DNA of 64,000 nt from Stomoxys calcitrans (lineage: Eukaryota > Arthropoda > Insecta > Diptera > Muscidae). Shown piece by piece: positions 34,261-45,339 of the stretch; position 1 is the stretch's first letter, and each line of letters begins with the position of its first letter. The translations under genes were made by a program, and so were the position numbers. The stretch spans positions 121,365,458 through 121,429,457 of the forward strand of contig NC_081552.1 in assembly GCF_963082655.1 (NCBI RefSeq), in the 5' to 3' direction. The notes beneath the pieces are model-generated. The model had not been told where the DNA came from. It did no database searches and worked only from the letters and a program-made list of their open reading frames with translations.

Positions 34261-36300
34261 ACTAGCTGACCCGGGCCCGCTCCGCTGCGCCTTCTTTTAC
34301 TTCATATGGAACAAAAGTTTTCTTGGAATATTTATTTTCGACAATTAAGCTTTTAGTGAAATACTATGCTACGAAAATAGTATATTGCTTGACTGACAAT
34401 CTGAATCCCACATGATCCTTTTTGGTCTACGAATTTAAGTTTGGATGTAAGGTGTACTCTATTCTTAAAATACATTATTTCAGACCGATATTCTCATGCT
34501 ATGTGATTTAGGGGTGTTTTCGGGGGTGGGGTGGTCCCCCAGACACTTGGCCCTGAAAAATATCAGCATCGTGCTCTTCTTTCAAATACCATTTGTTTAA
34601 ACCCCATATTGCCATTAGTTTAAGGGAGTTTACACGATGAGGCGTCCCCCAAACACATGGCCCCAAAATAGGTTATCAAATTCGTTTTCTAATCTCAAAT
34701 ACTTTCACTTGCGCCACATATTGCTATAGTCGAAAAATTTTTACCCTTTGGGGGGTGTTTTGGGGAAGGGGTGATGTCCTAAATACATGGTCCTACATTT
34801 GGATATCAAATTCGTACTCTACTACAAAATACCTTTATTTGAGCCCCATATTGCGATGGTCATTAAACAATTGCTGTTCGAGGGGTTTTTTGGGAAAGGG
34901 GTAGACCCCCAAAAAATTGGTCCCGAAAATGGGTATCAATTCTTGCTCTATCCCCCAATTCCTTTCATTTAAGCTCCACATTGTCATGGTCGGTAAATAT
35001 GCCCGATGTAGGGGTATTTTGGGGATTGGGGTGGTCCCCCAAACACTAAACCCGGAAAATATATCAGCAACGTGCTTTATTCTCATATATCTATTTATCA
35101 TTTATTTTAACTCTATATAGCCATTGCCCTCAAAATTGGATATCAAATTTGTTTTCTATTCTCATTTAAACTTCTTATGACAAAAGCCAGCAAATATGTC
35201 CTATTTGGGGGTTGTTATGGTGGTGGGACGTCCGCTAGACAGTTGGCCTCTAATGTTGATATCAGATATGCGGTGTACTCCCACATACCTTTAATTTGAG
35301 ACCCATATTTCTACAGTCGACAAACAAGACCGGCTTGGGGGTGTTTTGTGGGATGGGCGGCCACTCAGTGAGTTCACCTTGAAAATATATATCGGATTCG
35401 TGTTCCACAATAAAAACCCTCTTATTTGAGCCTCATATTGCAATAGTCAGAAAATGCTTACTATTTGGGTGGTGTTGTGGGGGTGGGGTGACCCCATAGA
35501 CAATTTTCCAGAATATCGAAATCAAGTTCGTGCTTTACTCCCAAATACCTTTCACTTGAGCCCCATATTGCTATGGTCGTAAATTTGTCCCCTTTGGGAG
35601 ATGCTTTCGGTGAGAGACGGCCTCCCAAACAGTTGGTCCCCTATTTGGATATCAGATTCGTATTCTACATTCAAATACCTTTTATTTAAGCCCCATATTC
35701 GCATGGTCAGTAAATAAGTCTCTTTTGGGGGTGTTTCGGGATAGGGATGGACCCCCAGAAACGTGGTCCCACATTTGGATATCAGATTTGTATTCTACTC
35801 GCAAATTCCTTTCATTTAAGTCCCATATTGCCATGGTCGATAAATATGTCCGATTTAGGGGTGTTTTGTGGGTTGCGGTGGCCCCCTAACTTTTGGTCCG
35901 ACAAATGGATATCAGATACGTTTTCTTATCCTAAATATCTTTCATTTGAGTCCCATGTTGTCGTGATTGGTCTAAATGTATGTTTGGTAGGTTTTAGGGT
36001 GGGGTGGCCCCCTGGGTACCCCACCCGAAATTTGGATACCAAATTTTTATTTTTAGGGTACTATATGAGAGCACACTAAATTATGCTTAAATCGTACCAC
36101 CCATTTCCGAGATCTGGCGTTTCTGAAAATTAGTGTAAGGGGGAGGGTCCGTCCCCCCTTCAGATATCAAAATATGTAGTACCCTATTTTCACCACGGGA
36201 TCATTATGCACCATCTGTGAACATTTCAAGAAAATCGGTTCAGCCGTTTCTGAGTCTATAAGGAGCACATTAACAAACACAAATTGATTTTTATATATAA
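34261..36300 (+). repeat. Family C element, complete
   Basis: The best full copy: ACTAGCTGACCCGGGCCCGC at the left, about twelve diverged ~130-bp units, then AATCGGTTCAGCCGTTTC and TTGATTTTTATATATAAG at the right. The last units carry GGTTTTAGGGTGGGGTGGCC and ATTTTTATTTTTAGGGTACT, shared with 4430-4510 and 45540-45620, so unit order along the element is conserved and not random. Confidence 0.85.
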
Positions 36301-36630
36301 GAAGAAGAAGATGGTAAAAAGTGACAATATACTTACAATAAAAATTATGTTGCCCAAATGTGGATACGTCAACTATATCTTTGTGCGTGTACAGGAGCTT
36401 GATGGTAATCGCCACCTCGACATGTAAATATGGCTATAACAACAACAACAAAAACAACCATTGATTTTTTGAAGGCTTGCCAGTATGAAGTCCATCACGC
36501 TATAAGAACTAGTTTAATATCTAAATTTGTAGTTGGTGTGGAGTGAAAGTGGGTATACAGGATCCTCTAAGTGTGTAAATGCACTTTTATAACACTTGTA
36601 AAAGATAAACTAATATACCAAACAGTCAGA
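36301..36630. other. No gene; short ACA repeat
   Basis: A GAAGAAGAAG stretch follows the family C end, and an AACAACAACAAC microsatellite lies at about 36435-36455. Nothing else was recognised. Confidence 0.4.
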
Positions 36631-37870
36631 ATTTTTATACCCTACATCACCACTGTGGTACAGGGTATTATAGATTTGTGCATTTGTTTGCAACGCTAGA
36701 AGAAGAAGAGGTAGACCCATTGATAAGTATACCGATCAACTCAGAATCACTTTCTGATTCGATTTAGCCATCTCCGTCTATCCGTCTGTGAGTCCATGTA
36801 TTTTTGTAATCAAAGTGCAGGTCGTATTTGTTGTCCGATTGTCACGAAATTTTTCACATGTAACTTTTTCTGACCCAAGGACAAACGCTATTGATTTGAA
36901 TTGAAAAAATCGGTTCAAATTTAGATATAGCTCCTATAGTCCTATGGACTTTTATGGCTGTAGAAGCCACAGTGTTATTTCGATCTTTAAAATATTTTGC
37001 ACGACATGTTTTATTTCACGTCCTAATATGTATGGAAAATTTCATGAAAATCGGTTCAGATTTAGATATAGCTCCCATACATATGTATCGCCCGATTTGC
37101 ACTTAAATGGCCGTAGTAGCTACAATTTTCAACCGATCTGCACAAAATTTGGCGCGGACTGTTTTGCTACCGCAATTAATATATCTGGAAAATTTCATAA
37201 AAAGCGGTTCAGATTTGGATATATCTCCCATATATATCTTTCGTCCGATTTGAACTATTAAAGCTATAAAGCTAAAATTTTGGTCCGATCTCCACCAAAT
37301 TTGCCGTGGAGTCGCTTTTGTGAAGTCCCAATGTATGTACAAAATTTCATAAAAATCGGTTCAGATTGAATATAGCTCCCATATATATATTTCATACGAT
37401 TTGGCCTTTCAAGGCTGTAAAAAACACAATTTTGTTCCGATCTTTACAAAACTTTGCATGAGGTGCTTTATTTGACGTCTTCATATGTGTGCAAAATTTC
37501 ATAAAAATCGGTTTAGATTTAGATATAGCTACCATATATAAGTATTTCATCCGATATGGCCTTTTAAGGCTGTACAATCCATAATTTTCGCCCGATTTTA
37601 CATGAGACGTTTAAATTGACGTTCCAATACGTGCCCAAAATTTCATTAAATCAGTCCTAATTTAGATATAGCTCCAATGTGTATATTTCATCCGATATGG
37701 ACTTTTAAGGCAGTGAAAATCACAATTTTTGTCACATCTCTACAATCAAGGCGTGAGATGCTCCATTTGACGTCCCAGTATGTGTCATTAAAATTGGCAC
37801 AGGTTTCGATATAACTCCCATATAATCTTTTATCCGATATGGCCGATATTAAAGATGTGGAAATCCAAAT
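36631..37870 (+). repeat. Family E element (related to A and B), 3' end not seen
   Basis: The 5' end is TTTTTATACCCTACATCACC followed closely by CTGTGGTACAGGGTATTA, a near-perfect hairpin. A leader with CCGTCTATCCGTCTG follows, then units with CGGTTCAGATTTAGATATAG and CATCCGATATGGCCTTTTAA. Unit steps are near 153 bp (37071 to 37224 is 153; later ones 151 and 154). No palindrome or ACTTG tail is found. Confidence 0.7.
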
Positions 37871-38418
37871 CTTTTGTCCTATGGTAGGAAAATCTTACAA
37901 GGTTCGACTTTTGCCTTTCCTCACTGGTTTGTAATGACATTAAATTTTGAATGTTTACATTCAATGGTGGCAAACGACAATCACAACATTCCTAATTTAA
38001 AACTTTATAACAGGTTCTCAACAAAGTAGGCAATCATTCGTGTTCTTGTAAACGAAATCGATTGAATCTTTCCAATTCGGTATTTGTGTTCTCATTAACG
38101 TACAATACAATGTAAGAATTTATCGAATTCACATTCGATAAGACATATCCTTGCGACTTTGAAATTAGATCAATGATTCCACAAAAATTGTAGCACATAT
38201 TTTAATAGAACTGTACAATATATTTTGCTACATATCTTAGGTGGTCAGTTAAGCTATTATCACCAATATACGTACATTTATTTTAGTGAAATTAACTTTT
38301 TCCAACGCTATCCTGCGTCTTGTGTTACCACTTTGTGAGTGTTTTGCGAATTGCTAAGTACGTGTCCACATTTTCACAAAACAGTTGGAATTGAAATTTA
38401 TATTTTGATATGGCAATC
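37871..38418. other. No recognisable feature
   Basis: AT-rich non-repeat DNA. No exon, tRNA or repeat terminus was recognised. Confidence 0.4.
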
Positions 38419-39310
38419 CTTTTTATACCCACCACCGAAGGATGGGTAAACATCAAAATATCCATTTCCGACTCTATAAAGTATATATATTCTTGATCAG
38501 CGTAAAAATCAAAGACGATCTAGCCATGTCCGTCCGTGTGTCTGTTGAAATCACGCTACAGTCTACAGTCTAAAAATAGAGATATTGAGCTGAAATTTTG
38601 CAGAGATTCTTTTTTTTTTGTCCATAAGCAGGTTAAGTTCGAAGATGGGCTATATCGGACTTTATCTTGATATAGCCCCCATATATTTCGATCCGCCGAT
38701 TGAGGGTCTTAGGCCCATAAAAACTACATTTATTATACGATTTTACTGAAATTTGGGGCAGTGAGTTGTGTTCGACATCTCTCTTCAATTTGGTATAGAT
38801 CGGTTCAGATTTGGATATAGCTGCCATATAGGCCGATCTCTTGATTTAAGTTAATGGGCCCGTAAAAGGCGCGTTTATTGTCCGATTTTGCCAAAATTTG
38901 GGACAGAGAGTTGTGTTAGGCCTCTCGACATCGTTCTTCAATTTGACCTAGATCGGTTCAGATTTGGATATAGCTGCCATATGGACCGATCTCTCGTTTT
39001 GAGGTTTTGGGCCCATAAAAGGCGCATTTATTTTCCGATGTCGTCGAAATTTGGGACAGTGAGTTGTATTAGGCTCTGCGCTATTTTTCTGCAACTTCGC
39101 CTAAATCGGTCCAGATTGGGATAAAGCTGCCATGTAGACCGATCTCTCGATTAAAGCGCATTTATAGTCCGATTTCACTGAAATTCGACACATTGACTTA
39201 TGTTCGGCTTTTCGACAACCGTGTCATATATGGTTCAGATCGGTTTATTTTTAGATATAGCTACTAAAAAGACCAATATTTTGTTATACACACTTGAACA
39301 CTGACTGACT
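38419..39310 (+). mobile_element. Family A element, 3' truncated
   Basis: TTTTTATACCCACCACCGAAG at the left, leader, then four to five A units. It stops near 39310 without the GGTGGTGGG motif, palindrome or tail. Confidence 0.75.
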
Positions 39311-39905
39311 TTATTCCACATACCAAACTTCTGTCAAACCAGCAAAAACTAATGCTTTTATGAATCGACCAAGGATGATCAAGAGGCCGGTTTATATGGG
39401 AGCTTTATCAGGTTATAGACTGCTTTGGACCGTATTTAGCACAGTTGTTGGAAGTCAAAGCAGAACACCGCATGCAAAATTTCAGCCAAATCTCGGCTTG
39501 TACGGACTCAAGAAATCAAATCGGGAGATCGGTTTATATGGGAGCAATATAAAATTATAGACCCATTTGGACCGTACTTGGCACAGTTGTTGAAAGTCAT
39601 AACAAAACACTATATACTCAATTTCAGCCCAATCGGACAAAAATTGCGGCTTCCAAGGGCTCAAGAAGTCAAATTGGGAGATCGGCTTATATGGGAGGAA
39701 TATCTAAATATGAACCGATTTGGCCCATTTGCAATCCCCAAAGACCTTCAAATTGCGGCTTGTTAGGGCTTAAGAAGTCAAATCAGGTTATATATCGATT
39801 CGGACTGTATTTGGCACAGCTTTTGGAAGTCTTAACAGAACACAACATGCAAAATGTCAGCCAAACGGACAAAAATTGCGGCTCAAGAAGTCAAATCAGG
39901 TGATC
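39311..39905 (-). repeat. B-related units, inverted
   Basis: GGGCTCAAGAAGTCAAATTG, GAGATCGGTTTATATGGGAG and ATTTGGCACAGTTGTTGAAA are reversed B-type units of a divergent subfamily. Confidence 0.6.
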
Positions 39906-39985
39906 GACTTCACCGCTATAGGATGGGTGTATACTTATCTAGTCCTTCCGTTTGTAACACCTCGAAATATTCAGGTATTGGTTCT
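39906..39985 (+). repeat. Worn family B 5' end
   Basis: CTTCACCGCTATAGGATGGG and TCCGTTTGTAACACCTCG match the B 5' leader. The copy stops before the microsatellite. Confidence 0.5.
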
Positions 39986-40056
39986 CCAATTAGTCCACAC
40001 CTGTGGAAGATTTAGAAAATAGGAAAAAAAAGTTTTGGTATGGATCTTATACTTAC

Positions 40057-40227
40057 TTTCGTTTGTCGACCTATGTCGTTTGTTGGAGGTCCAGTTCTAT
40101 TTAAACTCCTGTCAGCTTTATGTTGTCTGGATGCGGTCCATTTCAAAAAGCCCTTTGCGATATTTGGATTTTGCTCCATAAATTGGAGCATCATGTCCTC
40201 TTGCTCTGAGATTTTTTGTGTTATCGC
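40057..40227 (-). CDS. Candidate internal exon, zeste/MADF-like DNA-binding fragment
   Basis: On the minus strand a 171-bp open stretch (57 codons) is bounded by TTTTATTTTACAG at its 5' side (AG at 40229-40228) and GTAAGTA at its 3' side (40056-40050). Both are close to metazoan splice consensus, and the exon is phase 0-0. The peptide reads SEQEDMMLQFMEQNPNIAKG, then ADRSLNRTGPPTNDIGRQTK. The FMExNPxIAKG and LNxxGPPTxD pattern is reminiscent of the Myb/SANT-like (zeste-type) DNA-binding domains of insect nuclear proteins and domesticated transposases, but the tryptophan expected after the GPP box is absent. It is the only stretch outside transposons here that looks spliced and coding. It may be an exon of a larger gene with repeat-filled introns, or a pseudogene. 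Confidence 0.5.
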
Positions 40228-40240
40228 CTGTAAAATAAAA

Positions 40241-40985
40241 CAAGTAAAAGCAAGCTAAGTTCGGCCGGGGCGAATCGTATATACCCTCAGCCAATTCGCC
40301 CTTTGGGGGCTCAAGAAGTAAAATTGAGAGATCGATTTATATGGGAGCTGTATCGGGCTATAGACCGATTCAGATCATAATAAACACGTATATTGATGGT
40401 CATGAGAGGATCCGTCGTACAAAATTTCATGCAAATCGGGTAATAATTGAGACCTGTAGAGGCTCAAGAAGTCAAGATCCCAGATCGGTTTATATGACAG
40501 CTATATCAGGTTATGAACCGATTTGAACCTTATTTGACACAGTTGTTGAAAGTAACAATAAAATAAGTCATGCAAAATTTCAGCCAAATCGGATAGGAAT
40601 TGCGCCCTCTAGAATCTCAAGAAGTCAAGTCCCCAGATCTGTTTATATGACAGCTATATCAGATTATGAACCGATTTGAACCATTCGTGCAAAAATTCAT
40701 TCAAATCGGATAAGAATTGCGCCCTCAAGAAGTCAAGTCCCAAGATCGGTTTATATGACGGCTATATCAGGTTATGAACCGATTTGTACCAAACTTGGCA
40801 CAGTTGTTGGATATCATAATAAAACACGTCGTGCAAAATTTCATTCCAATCGGATAAGAATTGCGCACTCTAGAGGCACAAGAAGTCAAGACCCAAGATC
40901 GGTTTATATGGCAGCTATATCAGGTTATGGACCGCTTTGAACCATACTTGGCACAGTTGTTGGATATCATAACAAAACACGTCGT
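40241..40985 (-). mobile_element. Family B element 3' part, inverted, beside an exon
   Basis: The 3' terminus CAAGTAAAAGC is at 40241, 13 bp from the candidate exon. The palindrome is worn (GTTCGGCCGGGGCGAATC). Reversed B units run to about 40980, where CGACTGTCCGTCTATTG, a reduced leader, ends the copy. Confidence 0.75.
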
Positions 40986-41405
40986 CCGACTGTCCGTCTA
41001 TTGAAATCACAATAGAGGTCGAACGCTTAAAGCTAGCTGCTTGAAATTTTGTAGGTCGTTGGGGATTGAAAATGGGCCATATTGGTTTAGATTTAGATAT
41101 AGCTCCCATATAAACCGATCTAACGATTTGACTTTTTAAGAGCCTGGAAGCCATAATTTTTTTCCGTTTTGGCTAAAGTTTTGCATTTAGTGTTTTGTTA
41201 TGACTTCTAATAACTGTGCAAAGTACGTTCTAAATCGATCTATAAACTGATATACCTCCCACATAAATCGATCTCCCGGTTTGAATTCTTGAGCCCCTGG
41301 AAGCCGAAATTTTCGTCCGATTTGGCTCAAATTTCAGAGATAGTGTTTTGTTATAACTTTCAATAGTTGCGCGTAGTACGGTCTAAATGCATCTATAACC
41401 TGATC
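40986..41405 (+). repeat. B-related units, plus orientation
   Basis: CGCTTAAAGCTAGCTGCTTG, CCCATATAAACCGATCTAAC and TTTCGTCCGATTTGGCTC blocks belong to the divergent B subfamily also seen at 39311-39905. No ends are seen. Confidence 0.55.
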
Positions 41406-42470
41406 TACTCCACCGTAGGATGAGGAGGGTATACTAATTTCGTCATTCTGTTTGTACCTACTCGAAATATTCGTCTGAGACCCCATAAAGTATATATATA
41501 TTCTTGATCGTCACGACATGTAATGTCGATCTAGCTATGTCCGTCCGTCTGTCCGTCGAAAGCACGCTAACTACCGAAGGAGTGAAGCTAGTCACTTGAA
41601 ATTTTGCAAAAATACTTCTTATTAGTGTAGGTCCATGTTTTGATATAGCTGCCATATAAACAGATCATGGGTCTTGACTTATTGAGCCTCTAGAGTGCGC
41701 AATTCTTTTCCGATTGGAAAGAAATTTTGCACGACGTGTTTTGTTATGATATCCAACAACTGTGCCAAGTATAGTTCAAATCGGTCATTAACCTGATATA
41801 GCTGCCATATAAACCGATCTTGGGTCTTGACTTCTTGAGCCTCTAGAGTGCGCAATTCTTATCCGATTGGAATGAAATTTTACACAACTGTGCCAAGTAT
41901 GGTACAATTCGGTTCAAAACCTGATATAGCTGTCATATAAACAGATCTGGGGACTTGATTTCTTGAGCTTCTAGAGGGCACACTTCCTATCCGATTTGGC
42001 TGAAATTTGCATGATGTATTTTATCCTTATTTACAACAACTCTGTCATATAAGGTTCAAATCCGTTTATAACTTGATAAAGCTGCCATATAAACCGATCT
42101 GGGATCTGGACTTCTTAAACATCTTGTACGACGGATTCTCTCATGACCATAAACATACATGTTTATTATGGTCTGAATCGGTCTATAGCCCGATACAGCT
42201 CCCATATAAATCGATCTCTCTATTTTCTTGAGCCCCCAAAGGGTGCAATTCTTATTCGAATTGGCTGACATTTTACACAGGTCTCCAACATATAATTTAA
42301 TTGTGGTCCAAACCGCACCATATCTTGATACCGCTCTGATAGCAAAGCAAATATTTCCTTATATCCTGTTTTGCCTAAGAAGAGATGCCGGGAAAAGAAC
42401 TCGACAAATGCTATCCATGATGGAGGGTATATAAAATTCGGCCCGGCCGAACTTAACACGCTATTACTTG
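41406..42470 (+). mobile_element. Family B element, near complete
   Basis: The 5' end is worn (CTACTCCACCGTAGGATGAG, then GGGTATACTAATTTCGTC). The far end is intact: ATGATGGAGGGTAT, palindrome ATTCGGCCCGGCCGAACTT and TTAACACGCTATTACTTG at 42470. A family A element starts eight bases later. Confidence 0.78.
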
Positions 42471-42478
42471 TTTTTTTG

Positions 42479-43868
42479 TTATACCCACCACCGAAGGATG
42501 GGGGTATATTCATTTTGTCATTCCGTTTGCAACACATCGAAATATCCATTTCCGACCCTATAAAGTATATATATTCTTGATCAGCTTAAAAATCTAAGAC
42601 GCTACAGTTTTTAAAAATATAGATATTGTGCTGAAATTTTGCACAGACTCTTTTTTTTGTTCATAAGCAGGTTAAGTTTGAAGATGGGCTATATCGGACT
42701 ATATCTTCATATAGCCCCCATATGGACCGATCCGCCCATTTAGTGTCTTAGGCCCATAATAGCCTCATTTGTAATCCGATTTTGCTGAAATTTGGGACAC
42801 TGAGTTGTGTTAGGCCCTTTGACATCCTCCGTCAATTTGGCCCAGATCGGTCTAGATTTGAATATAGCTGCCATATAGACCGATCCTCTGATTTAGGGTC
42901 TTAGGCCCATAAAAGCCACATTTATTATCCGATTTTGCTGAAATTTGGGACAGTGAGTTGTGTTAGACCCTTCGACATTCTCCGTCAATTTGGACCAGAT
43001 CGGTCCAAATTTGGATATAGCTGCCATATAGACCGATCCTCCGATTTAGGGTCTTAGGCCCATAAAAGCCACATTTATCATCCGATTTTGCTGAAATATG
43101 GGACAGTGAGTTACGTTGGGTCCTTCGACATCCTTCGTCAATTTGGCCCAGATCGGTCCAAATTTGGATATAGCTGCCATATAGACCGATCCTCCGATTT
43201 AAGGTCTTAGGCCCATTAAAGCCGCATTTGTTATCCGATTTTGCTGAAATTTGGGTCAGTGAGTTGCCTTAGGCCCTTGGACATCTTTCTTCAATTTGGC
43301 ACTGATTGGTTCAGATTTGGATATAGCTGCCATATAGACGATCTCTCGATTTAAGGTTTTGGGCCCATAAAAAGCGCATTTATTGTCCGATGTCGCCGAA
43401 ATTTGGGACAGTGAGGTGTGTTGGGCTCTTCGAAATTTGGGTCAGTGAGTTGCCTTAGGCCCTTCGACATCTTTCCTCAATTTGGCACTGATCGGTTCAG
43501 ATTTGGATATAGCTGCCATATAGACGATCTCTCGCTTTAAGGTATTGGGCCCATAAAAAGCGCATTTATTGTCCGATGTCGCCGAAATTTGGGACAGTGA
43601 GGTGTGTTGGGCTCTTCGATGTTGGTCTTCAATTTGGCTCACATCGAACCAGATTTGGATATAGCTGCCATATAGACCGATCTCTCGGTTGAACAATGAC
43701 TTGTACTTATAAGCATTTGGTCTAAATCGTTTGATATGTCTATATAGATGCTATGGGGCATAAGGTATGCGTTTTTCACTGGATTTTGATGAAGGGTTGT
43801 TCACATATATACTCGAGGTGGTGGGTATCCAAAGTTCGGCCCGGCCGAACTTAACGCCTTTTTACTTG
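42479..43868 (+). mobile_element. Family A element, complete ends
   Basis: It starts TTATACCCACCACCGAAGG and ends GGTGGTGGGTAT, GTTCGGCCCGGCCGAAC, TTAACGCCTTTTTACTTG at 43868. The leader lacks its microsatellite (GTAAAAATCTAAGACGC runs straight to CTACAG). The core has units at 42868, 43021 and 43174, an exact 153-bp step. One unit near 43256-43430 is repeated at 43440-43620, a recent internal gain of about 183 bp. Confidence 0.82.
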
Positions 43869-45305
43869 TTTTTATACCCACCACCGAAGGATGGGGGTAT
43901 ATTCATTTTGTCATTCCGTTTGCAACACATCGAAATATCCATTTCCGACCCTATAAAGTATATATATTCTTGATCAGCGTAAAAATCTAAGACGATCTAG
44001 ACATGTCCGTCCGTCTGTCCGTCTGTCCGTCTGTCCGTCTGTCCGTCTGTCCGTCTGTCTGTTGAAATCACGCTACAGTTTTTAAAAATATAGATATTGT
44101 GCTGAAATTTTGCACAGACTCTTTTTTTTGTTCATAAGCAGGTTAAGTTCGAAGATGGGCTATATCGGACTATATCTTGATATAGCCCCCATATAGACCG
44201 ATCCCCCGATTTAGGGTCTTAGGCCCATAAAAGCCACATTTATTATCCGATTTTGCTGAAATTTGGGACAGTGAGTTGTGTTAGACTCTTTGACATCCTC
44301 CGTCAATTTGGCCCAGATCGGTCCAAATTTGGATATATCTGCCATATAGACCGATCCTCCGATTTAGGGTCTTAGGCCCATAAAAGCCACATTTATTATC
44401 CGATTTGGATGAAATTTGGCACAGTGAGTTGTGTTAGGCCCTTCAACATTCTTCGTCAATTTGGCCCAGATCGGTCCAAATTTGGATATAGCTGCCATAT
44501 AGACCGATCCGCCGATTTATGGTCTTAGGCCCATAAAAGCCACATTTATTATCCGATTTTGCTGAAATTTGGGACAGTGAGTTGTGTTGAGCTCTTCGAT
44601 ATCCTTCGTCAATTTGGCCTAGATCGGTCCAAATTTGGATATAACTGCCATATAGACCGATCCTCCGATTTATGGTCTTAGGCCCATAAAAGCCACATTT
44701 ATTATCCGATTTTGCTGAAATTTGGGGCAGTGAGTTGCGGTAAGCCCTTCGACATCCTTTGTCAATTTGGTCCAGATCGGTCCAAATTTGGATATAACTG
44801 CCATATATACCGATCATCCGATTTAGGGTCTTAGGCCCATAAAAGCCACATTTATTATCCGATTTTGCTGAAATTTAGGACAGTGATTTGCCTTAGGCCC
44901 TTCGACATTTTTCTTCTATTTGGCCCTGATCAGTTCAGATTTGGATAAAGCTGCCATATAGACCGATCTCTCGATTTAAGGTTTTAGGCCCATAAAAAGC
45001 GCATTTATTGTCCGATGTCGCCGAAATTTGGGACAATGACTTGTGTTGGGCCCTTCGATATTTGTCTTCAATTTGGTTCAGATCGGTCCAGATTTGGATA
45101 TAACTGCCATATTGACCGATCTCTCGGTTGAACAATGACTTGTACTTATAAGCATTTGGTCTAAATCGGATGATATCTATAGAGCTGCTATGGGGCATAA
45201 GGTATGCATTTTTCACTGGATTTTGACGAAATGTGGTTCACATATATACCCGAGGTGGTGGGTATCCAAAGTTCGGTCCGGCCGAACTTAACGCCTTTTT
45301 ACTTG
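43869..45305 (+). mobile_element. Family A element, complete, head-to-tail with the previous one
   Basis: It begins TTTTTATACCCACC immediately after the ACTTG of its neighbour. The leader carries an expanded GTCCGTCT microsatellite at 44005-44062. Core of about seven units; 3' end with GGTGGTGGGTAT, a palindrome with one change (GTTCGGTCCGGCCGAAC) and CCTTTTTACTTG at 45305. Confidence 0.83.
44005..44062 (+). repeat. GTCCGTCT microsatellite, expanded
   Basis: About seven near-perfect 8-bp repeats at the leader position where other A and B copies hold one to four. Confidence 0.9.
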
Positions 45306-45339
45306 TTTTTTTTTAATTAAGTCTATAGATAATAATTAC

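Noticed and set aside
44443..44817. 124-residue minus-strand frame with repeated GLYGSYIQIWTDLGQI segments
   Set aside because: It is a translation of family A 153-bp units; 153 is a multiple of three, so the frame stays open across units. The same happens at 16441-16716, 21385-21660, 52175-52447 and elsewhere.
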